Positions 27,052 to 38,476 of a stretch of 64,000 nucleotides of DNA are shown here, piece after piece (position 1 is the first letter of the stretch; each line of letters starts with the position of its first letter). Under the pieces are notes generated by a model. That model searched no databases, was not told the origin of the DNA, and saw only the letters and a program-made list of their open reading frames with translations. This DNA is from Dyella lipolytica (GTDB lineage: Bacteria; Pseudomonadota; Gammaproteobacteria; Xanthomonadales; Rhodanobacteraceae). The position numbers and the translations under genes are program-made. The stretch spans positions 1,362,328-1,426,327 of the forward strand of contig NZ_BSNQ01000003.1 in NCBI RefSeq assembly GCF_030160075.1, read 5' to 3'.

Positions 27052-28133
27052 ATGAGCACCCTACCCTGGCTGCATCCCCAACGCGTGGCATTGCTAGAAG
27101 CGGCCATGCGCGAACGCATCCTGATCCTCGATGGCGGCATGGGCACCATGTTGCAAGGCCACGAGTTGGACGAACACGGCTTTCGCGGCGAACGCTTCGC
27201 GGATGGGCGCGACAACAACCACACGCACGCCCATGATCATCCGGGCAGCTGCGACCTGAAGGGCAACAACGATCTGCTCACGCTCACCAAACCGGAGATT
27301 ATCCGCGGCGTGCACGAGGCGTATCTGGAAGCCGGTGCCGACCTGGTCGAAACCAACACGTTCAACTCCACGCGCATCAGCCAGGCCGATTACCACCTCG
27401 AACACCTCGCCTACGAGTTGAACCGCGAAGGCGCCAAACTTGCCCGCGAAGCCTGCGACATTTACAGCGCAAAAACGCCGGCAAAGCCGCGCTTCGTGAT
27501 CGGCGTACTCGGCCCGACCAGCCGCACCGCATCGCTATCGCCGGACGTCAACGACCCCGGCTTTCGCAATGTCACGTTCGAAGAACTCGTCGCCAACTAC
27601 ACCGAATCGGCCGGCGGTTTGATGGACGGCGGTGCCGACCTGATCATGGTCGAAACGATTTTCGACACGCTTAACGCGAAGGCCGCTTTGTTTGCGCTGA
27701 GCGAGTTGTTCCGCGCGCGCGGCAATCGTTTGCCGGTGATGATCTCCGGCACCATCACCGACCGCTCCGGCCGCACACTGTCGGGCCAAACTGCCGAAGC
27801 GTTCTATTACTCCGTCCAACATATACGTCCGCTCTCGGTTGGCTTGAACTGCGCGCTCGGCGCAGCCGATCTTCGCCCGCACGTGCAGACGCTATCCAAC
27901 ATCGCGGAGTGCTTCGTCAGCACGCACCCGAACGCGGGCTTGCCTAATGCCTTCGGTGAGTACGACGAAACACCTGCGCAAATGGCGTCCGTGATCGGCG
28001 GCTTCGCGCGCGATGGTCTGCTCAACATGGTCGGCGGCTGCTGCGGCACCACGCCGGCGCATATCAAGGCGATCGCTGAAGCCGTAAGCCAGTGCGCACC
28101 CCGCGCCCTTCCCTCCGAAACTGCCCAGGCCGC

Positions 28134-28137
<4 letters not shown>
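27052..28137 (+). CDS. metH: Methionine synthase part 1: homocysteine-binding domain
   Basis: Encodes the N-terminal homocysteine S-methyltransferase module of cobalamin-dependent methionine synthase as a separate 361-residue protein. The start at 27052 follows [19 protein letters not shown] near residue 23 and [19 protein letters not shown] define the barrel. Zinc ligands are Cys267 (GLNCALG) and Cys330/Cys331 (GGCCGTTP), equivalent to the three cysteines of E. coli MetH. A His-rich stretch, [11 protein letters not shown], lies near residue 55. The next gene overlaps by 4 bp and supplies all remaining domains, so the two polypeptides probably act together. The split is a gene arrangement, not a frameshift: each part has its own start. 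Confidence 0.93.
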
Positions 28138-30896
<2,759 letters not shown>

Positions 30897-30904
30897 TCGG
30901 AACG

Positions 30905-30937
30905 CAGGTTGGGGTTTGCTTTGCTCACCCCGACCTG
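30905..30937. terminator. Probable terminator after metH
   Basis: CAGGTTGGGGT and ACCCCGACCTG pair over eleven positions with one G-T wobble around a ten-base loop, followed by TCTTT. It is placed between the convergent metH part 2 and LAB_N genes, partly ahead of the latter's stop codon. The T-run is short, so efficiency is doubtful. Confidence 0.5.
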
Positions 30938-30940
30938 TCT

Positions 30941-31273
30941 TTAGGTCGTCTCATCGCCTGTCGCATTGTTCCTCTGATGGCGCATGTGCACGACCAGGTT
31001 GTAGACCGACACGAACACGGGAAAGAAATTGGAAAGAATGCCCACCGAATCGTTCTTGCCGAAAATGAAATAGGCCAGCAGCAAAGCGCTGCCCGTCACC
31101 GACATCCACCAGAACGACAACGGCATCACCACTCGCTTGAACTTGCGCGTGTAGTACAGCTGCACGAACCAGCGGCCCGTGAACATCAGCGTACCCACAT
31201 AGCCGACCAGCTTCCACGGCGTCAGCTGGAAATGCTGCAGAGACTGCAGGACATGCGATAGATCGACGGACAT
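30941..31273 (-). CDS. LAB_N domain membrane protein (lipid-A-disaccharide synthase N-terminal-like)
   Basis: Small inner-membrane protein of 110 residues with three predicted helices: KLVGYVGTLMFTGRWFVQLYY, VMPLSFWWMSVTGSALLLAYFIF and VGILSNFFPVFVSVYNLVVHM. The text GRWFVQLYYTRKFKRVVMPLSFWW is characteristic of the LAB_N family. This is found as a leader on some LpxB proteins and as free-standing proteins near lipid-modifying glycosyltransferases. No such partner is next to it here. The start MSVDLSHVL at 31273 is preferred; the open frame to 31375 adds a soluble, low-quality stretch reaching towards the tRNA promoter. Function unknown beyond family membership. Confidence 0.82.
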   Translation of the reverse strand: MSVDLSHVLQSLQHFQLTPWKLVGYVGTLMFTGRWFVQLYYTRKFKRVVMPLSFWWMSVTGSALLLAYFIFGKNDSVGILSNFFPVFVSVYNLVVHMRHQRNNATGDETT

Positions 31274-31366
31274 GGGAAGGGTCGCTTGGCGAGGGGAACA
31301 GGTTATTTTAGCCGCCCCGCAGACGCACCGGGTCGCTCCCATTGAACGCCGACGGCCGCCGGGAGG

Positions 31367-31395
31367 TTGACCCATTCACCTACAATCCGTATAGT
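31367..31395 (+). promoter_or_regulatory. Promoter of the tRNA-Val gene
   Basis: TTGACC at 31367-31372 and TATAGT at 31390-31395 have the ideal 17-bp spacing. They are followed by TGCGCG, a GC-rich discriminator typical of stringently controlled stable-RNA promoters. Transcription would start a few bases before the tRNA 5' end at 31410. Confidence 0.75.
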
Positions 31396-31409
31396 TGCGC
31401 GTTCCCGGC

Positions 31410-31484
31410 GGGCGGTTAGCTCAGCGGTAGAGCACTGCCTTCACACGGCAGGTGTCACAAGTTCGATCCTTGTACCGCCCACCA
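31410..31484 (+). tRNA. tRNA-Val (anticodon CAC)
   Basis: A 75-nt cloverleaf. The acceptor stem GGGCGGT pairs with ACCGCCC, the discriminator is A and CCA is encoded. The D arm is GCTC-AGCGGTA-GAGC. The anticodon stem CTGCC/GGCAG encloses the loop TTCACAC, giving anticodon CAC for GUG codons. The T arm ACAAG-TTCGATC-CTTGT is standard. It is a single gene, and no integrase or attachment-site duplication is seen beside it. Confidence 0.95.
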
Positions 31485-31501
31485 ACGAATTCAACGACTT
31501 A

Positions 31502-31527
31502 GGCCACCTCACAAGGGTGGCCTTTTT
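31502..31527 (+). terminator. Rho-independent terminator of the tRNA-Val gene
   Basis: GGCCACC and GGTGGCC form a perfect seven-pair stem around a seven-base loop, followed by five T residues. It begins 18 bp after the CCA end. Confidence 0.85.
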
Positions 31528-31607
31528 CGTAGGGTCGGTCTGTCCACTTACCTGAGAATATGCGTGCGCTCGCGTGTTTCGACTTTCACGACCATGGCAC
31601 GGCTAAC

Positions 31608-32891
31608 TCAGTGCAGCTTCAACACCGGACGTGTATTTCTCGCAATGATGCTGCCGACCATGAGCCGCAGCGTTCCCCAATTCCCGTACAACGCCGATTG
31701 ATGCATGCGGTAGAGCGACGCGTAGAAAAAATGCGCCGCCCTGCCCTCGATGGTTCGGTTTCCAAGCAGGTTGCCGAAGGTGTTGAACGAAGCCAGGGAG
31801 ACCAGCGATCCATGATCCTGGTAACGATAGGCAATCAGAGGTTTGCCCTCCAGCCGAAGACGCAAGTTGCGAGCCAGCAGGTCGGCTTGCTGATGTGCCG
31901 CTTGTGCCCGCGGCGGCACGTTGCCAGCACCGCTGTCGTCCAGCGGACAGGCTGCACAATCGCCAAACGCAAAGATGTTTTCATCGCGCGTGGTTTGCAA
32001 TGTCGGCCGTACTACCCATTGATCGATACGGTTGCTTTCGAGACCGTCCAGCTCCCTGAGGAATGCAGGTGCGCGAATACCCGCGGCCCAGACCATCATG
32101 TCGGCTGGAATCTTGTTGCCCTGCGCATCGAAAAGACCATCCGCCTCCGCTCGTTTGATCGTCGTGCCGGTCAGTACGCGAATACCCAGTTTGTTGCGCA
32201 GCTCGTTTTCCACGGAAAGCCCAATTCGTTCGGGCAGCGCGGAAAGCAGTCTTGGGCCGGCTTCGATAAGCGTGACTTCGAGGTCTTCTACCGTGCCATG
32301 TCGACCCTGGTAGTGGACCAGTTTTCGGTTGACATCGCGCAGTTCGGCGCTCAGTTCCACACCGGTGGCACCGCCGCCGATCACTGCGACACGCAAGCTG
32401 CTTGATCTGCCATGTGCAGTGGCGGCGAGACGACGCTCCAGCATTTCCTGGCGTAAACGTTCCGCATCGCTGCGCGAATCGAGAAAAATGCAGTGCTCTC
32501 GCACGCCCGGCGTGCCGAAATCATTGCAGACACTCCCTACGGCCATCACCAGAGTGTCGTAAGGCACCTCGACCGGTGGTACATCCACTTCACCGTACGT
32601 TCCTTTCCAGCCGGCCAGCTTGATGGCACGTCGCTGACGATCGAGTCCGGTCATCCGACCGTAAATGAAATCGAAATGATTCCACTTGGCCTGCGCGACG
32701 TAGCTAAGTTCTTCCGTCGCCGCATCCAGCGAACCCGCCGCGACCTCATGCAGTAGCGGCTTCCATATATGCGTGAGATTGCAGTCGACGAGCGTTACGT
32801 TGGCGATGCCACCGCGGCCCAGTGTTTTCCCGAGTTTGGTCGCAAGCTCGAGACCGCCTGCGCCGCCACCGACAACCACAATGCGATGCAT
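31608..32891 (-). CDS. ndh: Type II NADH dehydrogenase (NDH-2)
   Basis: Single-subunit, non-proton-pumping NADH:quinone oxidoreductase on the inner face of the cytoplasmic membrane, 427 residues. Two Rossmann motifs bind FAD and NADH: MHRIVVVGGGAGGLELATKLG at the N-terminus and VAVIGGGATGVELSAEL near residue 165. THIWKPLLHEVAAGSLD and the second FAD motif NIFAFGDCAACP are typical of NDH-2. The amphipathic C-terminal part (FFYASLYRMHQSALYG, then LRLMVGSIIARNTRP) is the family's membrane-attachment region. It stands alone, and no regulatory element could be identified upstream. Confidence 0.9.
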   Translation of the reverse strand: MHRIVVVGGGAGGLELATKLGKTLGRGGIANVTLVDCNLTHIWKPLLHEVAAGSLDAATEELSYVAQAKWNHFDFIYGRMTGLDRQRRAIKLAGWKGTYGEVDVPPVEVPYDTLVMAVGSVCNDFGTPGVREHCIFLDSRSDAERLRQEMLERRLAATAHGRSSSLRVAVIGGGATGVELSAELRDVNRKLVHYQGRHGTVEDLEVTLIEAGPRLLSALPERIGLSVENELRNKLGIRVLTGTTIKRAEADGLFDAQGNKIPADMMVWAAGIRAPAFLRELDGLESNRIDQWVVRPTLQTTRDENIFAFGDCAACPLDDSGAGNVPPRAQAAHQQADLLARNLRLRLEGKPLIAYRYQDHGSLVSLASFNTFGNLLGNRTIEGRAAHFFYASLYRMHQSALYGNWGTLRLMVGSIIARNTRPVLKLH

Positions 32892-33021
32892 CCAGAATCC
32901 TTGGGAAGTGCCTACATAGCAGCGCTATAAGCCTGCAAGCCCAGATCATGGCTTGGCCGTAGTTTAGCGAGTGCCCCATCCCTGGCACAGTAGACACTTC
33001 AACGCCTCGTCTCGGCGTTTT

Positions 33022-33372
33022 TTACGCGTATCCGGTGATGGCCGCCAGCAGTGCTTTTCGATCGAAAGGCTTGGCCAGATAGGTCATCCATGACTGGAGT
33101 CCCGCCTCGGGCGGCTCGGCATTTCCGGACATGAGGATCAGCGGGCATCTCAACCCGTCCTTGTGCATGGCAATGCCCATCTCGATGCCGGTCATGCCCT
33201 CATCAAGATTCAGGTCGGTGACAATGAGGCGGATATCCGCGCGTACCGAGGCAACTTGTATGGCTTGCTCCGAGCCGTTGGCGGCCACGACCTCGTAGCC
33301 CGCGTCCTGGAGTATGAACGCAGTGGACTCCAGAACATCGCGATTGTCCTCGACAAGCAGAACCGTCTTCAT
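33022..33372 (-). CDS. Receiver-only response regulator (CheY-like)
   Basis: A free-standing phosphorylation domain of 116 residues with no output domain. The acidic pocket is in LLVEDNRD, the phosphoacceptor is Asp53 (LIVTDLNL), and the switch residues Ser82 (LILMSGN) and Lys101 (LAKPFD) are in place. The start MKTVLLVEDN at 33372 is chosen for its GAGG five bases upstream; the open frame extends ten codons further with no ribosome site. No histidine kinase is adjacent, so partner and target are unknown. It might relay phosphate within a hybrid-kinase pathway. Confidence 0.88.
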   Translation of the reverse strand: MKTVLLVEDNRDVLESTAFILQDAGYEVVAANGSEQAIQVASVRADIRLIVTDLNLDEGMTGIEMGIAMHKDGLRCPLILMSGNAEPPEAGLQSWMTYLAKPFDRKALLAAITGYA

Positions 33373-33560
33373 GCCGTCCTCACTTGAATACGTCGCCCCC
33401 ATAACGGGATGAAACGGTATTCCACGTTAAGTTGGCGTGTAGTGATTCGGCGTCAGGAAACCGACAGCAGCGGGCAGACGTGAGGATCAGGTCAATGCAA
33501 GCGGCATGACGCGTCCGCACCCAGGCCTTTCCACCCATGTTTTGAGAGCATGCGTCACCG

Positions 33561-35042
33561 CTAGTCCCGTGCTTCGAGCCGCATGCCACGCGGCGTAAGC
33601 CAATGTTCGATACCTTCAAACAGGGCCTGCACTGCCAATGCAATCAGCGCGGCCGGGATGGCGCCTTCGAGGATCAGGTCGATGTCGTCCAGTCGAATAC
33701 CGGTGACGATGGGTTGGCCGTAACCGCCAGCGCCGATCAACGCGCCTAGCGTGGCCGTACCGACGTTGATCACCGCCGCGATTTTCACGCCCGCAAGGAT
33801 GGATCGCATCGCCATCGGCAGTTCCACGCGACGAAGGCGGACACCACGCGGAAGACCCAGCGCGGCAGCGGACTCGCGTAGATGCGGCGGAATGCCGACG
33901 AGACCTGCATACGTATTGCGCACAATGGGCAGCAGGCTATAGAGAAACAGCGCAGCGATGGCAGGCCAGGTCCCTATGCCGAAAAACGGGATCATGAAAA
34001 CGAACATGGCCAGCGACGGAATGGTCTGCAGTACGCCGCTAACCGCCATGATCACGTGACCGAGCCGCGCGGAGCGTGCGGAAAACACACCAAGCGGAAC
34101 GGCAAGCAGCATAGCCGCGGTCAGCGATATGAATACCAGCTTCAGATGTTCGGCCGTGCGTTGCAACAAGCGCGACAACCAGCCTGCCCCGTCGGTATCT
34201 GGAGACACACCAAGAAAATCCGCCGCTACCGCCGTTTCCTTTTCGCCTTGAAGTTTGACCTCCGCGTTCATGCGCCGCATGGCGCTTTCGTCGATACGGC
34301 CGGCCAGCTTTTGCAGCACCTCTAAAAACGCCGGCGAGCTGTGCTGCAAAGAAAGCCGGTACAAATAAACGGCGTCGTAATGTGGAAAATAGTGTTTGTC
34401 GTCGTCGAGCGTGCGCACGTGGTAGTAGGGAATCTCGGCATCGGTGCTGTAGAGGTCGATCGCATCGACGGCGTCGCTGGACAAGGCCCGATACGACAGC
34501 ACGTGATCCAATCCCCGTACCTGCGTTTGCGTCAGTCCATAGCGTTGTCGCAATCCGGGCCAGCCGTCGGTGCGATCCATGAACTCGTTCGAGAAGCCGA
34601 AGCGCAGATCCGGGTGTGCTGCCAGATCGGATAGACGTTGGATGCCCAACTGTGCCGCACGATCCTCGCGCATACCGATAGCGTAGGTATCGTTGAACCC
34701 GAGCGAATCGGTAATGCCGATGCCCAGTGGCTTGAGTGCGGCCCGCAAGGTAGCGATATCCGCATCGGGCGTCACATTCTTCAGTAATTCATGGGTAAGC
34801 GTGCCGGTGTACTCGGGATAAGCGTCGATATCGCCATGCTGCAACGCGCTCCAGAGAATGCTGGTGCCGCCCAACTCGCGCAGATGTTGCACGGGAATGC
34901 CGGCTTGCCGCGCAGCGAGCCGCGCCACTTCGCTGAGGATCACCGATTCGGTGAACTGCTTGGAGCCGATGCGTACAGGTGCTGCAGAGGCGCTCGCCGT
35001 CAACACCGTGAGTGTCAACAAAGCCGTTAGCAAGAATCTCAT
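33561..35042 (-). CDS. Osmoprotectant-type ABC transporter, fused substrate-binding and permease protein
   Basis: 493 residues combining two ABC importer parts. After a signal sequence (FLLTALLTLTVLTASASA), residues 22-280 form an OpuAC/ProX-like binding domain (IGSKQFTESVILSEV, GGTSILWSALQHGDIDAYPEYTGTL, FGFSNEFMDR). Residues 290-485 form a five-to-six-helix permease with the EAA-type loop LRESAAALGLPRGVRL. Likely substrates are glycine betaine, choline, carnitine or a related quaternary amine. Ligand aromatic residues cannot be assigned safely. In most fused members known to me the binding domain follows the permease; here it precedes it. The start overlaps the ATPase stop as ATGA, so the two are co-translated. 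Confidence 0.85.
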   Translation of the reverse strand: MRFLLTALLTLTVLTASASAAPVRIGSKQFTESVILSEVARLAARQAGIPVQHLRELGGTSILWSALQHGDIDAYPEYTGTLTHELLKNVTPDADIATLRAALKPLGIGITDSLGFNDTYAIGMREDRAAQLGIQRLSDLAAHPDLRFGFSNEFMDRTDGWPGLRQRYGLTQTQVRGLDHVLSYRALSSDAVDAIDLYSTDAEIPYYHVRTLDDDKHYFPHYDAVYLYRLSLQHSSPAFLEVLQKLAGRIDESAMRRMNAEVKLQGEKETAVAADFLGVSPDTDGAGWLSRLLQRTAEHLKLVFISLTAAMLLAVPLGVFSARSARLGHVIMAVSGVLQTIPSLAMFVFMIPFFGIGTWPAIAALFLYSLLPIVRNTYAGLVGIPPHLRESAAALGLPRGVRLRRVELPMAMRSILAGVKIAAVINVGTATLGALIGAGGYGQPIVTGIRLDDIDLILEGAIPAALIALAVQALFEGIEHWLTPRGMRLEARD

Positions 35043-35809
35043 ACCGACGATTCTCCCAATCTCCGCTGTGACTGGAAAAACCGGGTGACGAACCCATCGG
35101 TCGGCCGATCGCGAAAATCCGCGAGCCGTCCGTCCTGCACGACCCGGCCTTGCCGAAACAGCACGATGCGTTCGGCAAACCATGCCGCCTCCGCCATATC
35201 GTGCGTCACTACGATGACTGTCTTTCCGAGCTGGTCGAAAATAGGTTTGAGTTCGTCCTGCAACTCATACCGAACGATGGGATCGAGCGCACTCAGCGGC
35301 TCATCCAGTAGCAAGGCGTCGGGATTGAGCATCAGGCCACGCATCAACGCGACACGCTGGCGCTGGCCGCCCGACAGTTCAGCCGGATAACGTTCCAGTA
35401 CACCTCGCGGCAAGTTGGTTAGATCGGCCAGTTCTTCCGCACGCTGCCGAATCCGCTCTCTGTTCCATCCAAGATGGTGGGGCAATAGCGAGAGATTGCC
35501 CAACGCGGTGAGATGCGGAAACAAACCGCCATCCTGAATGACGTAGCCGACACGTCGACGCAGCGCCAGCACGTCGTCTTTTCCGAGCACGCGACCATCC
35601 ACACGGACTACGCCTTGATCTGGCCACTCCAGACCAAGCAACAAACGCAACAAAGTGGATTTTCCGGAGCCGCTGCTACCGACCAACGCGGTGGTGCTTC
35701 CTGCCGAAAAACTCAGCGTGACGTTGTCTAGGGCCACGACCGTGTCGTAGCGTTTACTGACACCGGAAAGCGCGAACGCTTCGGATAAGGGGTTGCTGGT
35801 GATAGGCAT
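35039..35809 (-). CDS. Osmoprotectant-type ABC transporter ATPase (ProV/OpuCA-like)
   Basis: Cytoplasmic ATPase of 256 residues that powers the fused importer encoded just downstream. Walker A is VGSSGSGKSTLLRLLLGL near residue 43, the Q-loop is GYVIQDGGLFPHLT, the signature is ELSGGQRQRVALMRGL, Walker B is ALLLDEPLSALDP and the H-loop VVTHDMAEA. The QDGGLFPHLT wording is characteristic of the quaternary-amine uptake subfamily. There is no C-terminal CBS pair, which ProV and some OpuA ATPases use for osmotic gating, so gating may be absent or different. Confidence 0.88.
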   Translation of the reverse strand: MPITSNPLSEAFALSGVSKRYDTVVALDNVTLSFSAGSTTALVGSSGSGKSTLLRLLLGLEWPDQGVVRVDGRVLGKDDVLALRRRVGYVIQDGGLFPHLTALGNLSLLPHHLGWNRERIRQRAEELADLTNLPRGVLERYPAELSGGQRQRVALMRGLMLNPDALLLDEPLSALDPIVRYELQDELKPIFDQLGKTVIVVTHDMAEAAWFAERIVLFRQGRVVQDGRLADFRDRPTDGFVTRFFQSQRRLGESSV

Positions 35810-35954
35810 CCCAGGTTCGCGGAGACGATGAAGGTTTCAATCTATCCCATAGCTCGTGGATTTACGCATCTGTCTCCCTCTCTCCTTTTGGGAATAGGGG
35901 AAAAGAACGGTGCGAATGGCGGCATTGTGCGACGCAACATCGTATGCTTGCCTC

Positions 35955-38120
35955 ATGTTTCCCAGGCTCCCCTTCGCCCATTACTGGCGCAGCCTTCGCG
36001 GCTCGGACCGGTTCGCCGAGTGTCTGAGGGTGCTGCTTGCCCTCAACGGGGTGATCGTCTACGGCCTGTCTACGAGGCAGACCGCAGCGATGGTCCCCGC
36101 CATGTTGGGCGTCATCGCCTGCGCCTTGGCCGAGACTGAGGATCACTGGCGCACCCGTATCGGCACGTTACTGATCACCCTGTCTTGTTTTGCGGGTGTC
36201 GCCTTCGCCGTCGAGTGGTTGTTGCCCTATCCGGTGGCCTTCGCCTTTGCATTGCCGTTGATGACCTTCGTGTTGGTCATGCTCGGCGCGGTGAGCGCGC
36301 GCTACGCGACGATCGCCGGCGGCACGCTCATTCTGGCGGTCTACACCATGATCGGCACCGATCAGCCCCAGGGGCCACCAGCGAATGTGTTGAGCGAACC
36401 TGTGCAATTGCTTGCAGGTGCCGCCTGGTACGGCGTGCTCTCGCTGCTGTGGAGCGTGTTGTCGCCGCAACTCGCCGTGCGTCATGCACTGGCCCGCGTG
36501 TTCGATGGGCTGGCCGACTACATGGACAACAAGGCTGCCCTGTTCACTCCCGTGCGCGGGGCCGATCGGGATGCCTTGCTGCTCACCCTGGCGATGCAGA
36601 ACGAACGCGTCGTGGAAGCACTTAACGATACGCGGATCGTGCTGATCGATCGCATCGGCATGCGTCGCCCGCGTGGTGCGACGGCGGCGCGCTTGCAGCT
36701 CTATTTCAAGGCGCAGGACATCCATGAGCGGATCAGTTCCTCGCACTATCCGTACGCCGCACTCGCTGAAGCGTTCTATCACAGCGACTTGCTGTTTCGC
36801 TGCGAACACATGCTGCGGCTGGAAGCACGTCAGTGTCGCCGGCATGCCGAGGCTCTGCGTTTGCGCATCGCACCGGCGAACGGGACCGAACTACGTGCTG
36901 CGCAGGCCGATTTGCATGCATCGATCGAGCTGCTGCGCAACGAGATACAGCCGCCAGCCAAACCCTTACTGCGGTCGCTCGATGCCCTGCTGCGCAATAT
37001 CACGGCGATCCAGGCGCTGCTGGAGCATGAAACATCGCCGATGGCGACCGTAACGGGTGACGACAGCGCGCTGCAAAATCCCGCGCCGCAGTCGTTGAGT
37101 GAAGCGTGGGAACGCGTCGCCATCCAGCTTACGCCCCGCTCGTCGCGCTTTCGCCATGCGCTTCGCTTGGCTGTTGCGCTGATGGCCGGATACGGCATCT
37201 TGCATCTGGTCCATCCGCAACATGGCTACTGGATCTTGCTGACTACCTTGCTGGTCTGCCAGCCAAGCTATGGCGCGACCCGGATGCGCATGCTGCAGCG
37301 TGTGCTGGGCACCGTCATCGGTGTCGTGATCGGCTGGGCGACGCTGCGCTTGTTGCCCACTGCACACTGGCAGCTGCTATTGATTGTGTTATCGGGCGTC
37401 GTCTTTTTCGCCGCGCGATTGCGCCGCTACTCGATCGCCACGGCGGCGATCACGGTGTTCGTAGTGCTCTGTTTCAACCAGGCCGGCAACGGCTACGAGG
37501 TGATGTGGCCACGGCTGCTGGATACCTTGATCGGGGCCGCCATCGCCGCGCTGTCGATCTATCTGATTTTGCCCGACTGGCAAGGACGCCAGCTCGATCA
37601 GGTGCTCGCCAATACCTTGCGCAGCGACGCCCGTTACCTTGAGCAAATCATGGCGCAATACGTCCACGGCAAGCGCGATGATCTCGCCTACCGCGTCGCG
37701 CGGCGCGAAGCGCACAACGCCGATGCTGCCCTGAGCGGCGTGCTCGCCAACATGCTGCGCGAACCCGGCCGTCAGCGCCGCGGCAACGAAGATCTGCTCC
37801 GCTTCCTTACCATCGCGCATACGATGCTTGGCCATATTTCCGCGCTGGGCGCACATCGGCAAGCGATCGGATCTCCGCAAGCTCGTGATACGGTCACGCT
37901 CGCCGGCAATCTGATGGTCACCCAACTTGAGCATCTCGCCGATGCCCTCACCGCTCACACGACCATGTCGCCTGCCGATGGCGAACTACAGCAAAGCATG
38001 ACACCGCATGTGGACGGCATCGAAGACGAAACGGCACGCCTGGTTCTCGGCCAGCTGGCGTTGATCATGGCCCACCGCGATCGCTTGGCGGCCGTGGTTC
38101 GAGACATCCAGGCCGGCTGA
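35955..38120 (+). CDS. FUSC/YccS-family inner-membrane protein
   Basis: About 721 residues with two blocks of membrane helices and two soluble domains, the plan of YccS/YhfK/AaeB-like proteins. Block one (about residues 25-180) includes VLLALNGVIVYGL and WLLPYPVAFAFALPLMTFVLVMLG. A cytoplasmic part with FDGLADYMDNKAALF follows. Block two (about 395-545) has the FUSC-type ALRLAVALMAGYGILHLVHPQHGYWILLTTLLVCQPSYGAT and RRYSIATAAITVFVVLCF. AaeB relatives export aromatic acids; the substrate here is unknown. The start is uncertain: GTG 35910 has AGGGG nine bases upstream, while ATG 35955 better fits the family N-terminus. Confidence 0.8.
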   Translation: MFPRLPFAHYWRSLRGSDRFAECLRVLLALNGVIVYGLSTRQTAAMVPAMLGVIACALAETEDHWRTRIGTLLITLSCFAGVAFAVEWLLPYPVAFAFALPLMTFVLVMLGAVSARYATIAGGTLILAVYTMIGTDQPQGPPANVLSEPVQLLAGAAWYGVLSLLWSVLSPQLAVRHALARVFDGLADYMDNKAALFTPVRGADRDALLLTLAMQNERVVEALNDTRIVLIDRIGMRRPRGATAARLQLYFKAQDIHERISSSHYPYAALAEAFYHSDLLFRCEHMLRLEARQCRRHAEALRLRIAPANGTELRAAQADLHASIELLRNEIQPPAKPLLRSLDALLRNITAIQALLEHETSPMATVTGDDSALQNPAPQSLSEAWERVAIQLTPRSSRFRHALRLAVALMAGYGILHLVHPQHGYWILLTTLLVCQPSYGATRMRMLQRVLGTVIGVVIGWATLRLLPTAHWQLLLIVLSGVVFFAARLRRYSIATAAITVFVVLCFNQAGNGYEVMWPRLLDTLIGAAIAALSIYLILPDWQGRQLDQVLANTLRSDARYLEQIMAQYVHGKRDDLAYRVARREAHNADAALSGVLANMLREPGRQRRGNEDLLRFLTIAHTMLGHISALGAHRQAIGSPQARDTVTLAGNLMVTQLEHLADALTAHTTMSPADGELQQSMTPHVDGIEDETARLVLGQLALIMAHRDRLAAVVRDIQAG

Positions 38121-38127
38121 CTCATAG

Positions 38128-38264
38128 CCCCTCTCCCGCTGGGAGAGGGGTTGGGGTGAGGGTTCGGGGCTTGCGCGATGGTGGAGCATGAAGCGGTCGT
38201 TAGATCTATCGCTCCGACCGTACCCTCATCCACCCTTCGGGCACCTTCTCCCGAAGGGAGAAGG
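38128..38264. repeat. Palindromic repeat doublet (REP/BIME-like), second subfamily
   Basis: Arm one, 38128-38163, holds CTCTCCCGCTGGGAGAG and ends GGGGTGAGGGT. Arm two, 38222-38264, begins ACCCTCATC and holds CTTCTCCCGAAGGGAGAAG. Spacer elements CTTGCGCGATG and CGCTCCGA are shared with the doublet at 62999-63127, marking a common subfamily distinct from the doublets at 14.7 and 57.3 kb. Confidence 0.75.
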
Positions 38265-38350
38265 ATTCACCATGAACTGCCGCGCAAAACTGACCACAAA
38301 TCGCTGGACGTACTCGCCGGATGCTCGGATAGTTACAATGTATATAGACC

Positions 38351-38470
38351 CACAACTCCGAGGCGTCCGGCCTGCGCTCCCCATCAAGGAATATGGCTTG
38401 GCGTCCGTGATCTTCGGATCACCAGGGTGGACGCGGAAACGCGTTCGCCTCCCGGCTTTGGAAAGGAGCA
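38351..38470 (+). ncRNA. Probable molybdenum-cofactor (Moco) riboswitch before moaA
   Basis: The 5' leader of moaA has CTCCGAGGCGTCCGGCC at its start. Further along are a strong hairpin TGATCTTCGGATCA, a stem ACGCGGAAACGCGT, and CCTCCCGGCTTTGGAAAGGAG at its end. As I recall the Moco RNA motif, it has a CTCCGAG-type opening and a CCTCCC...GGAAAGGAG closing element. The closing CTCC pairs with GGAG (38465-38468), which is also the ribosome site of the start codon at 38477, so cofactor binding could block translation. No covariance search was done. Confidence 0.6.
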
Positions 38471-38476
38471 CAGACC

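Noticed and set aside
31410-31527. tRNA-Val as an integration site for a mobile island
   Set aside because: No integrase, no duplicated tRNA 3' end and no change in gene character were seen nearby.
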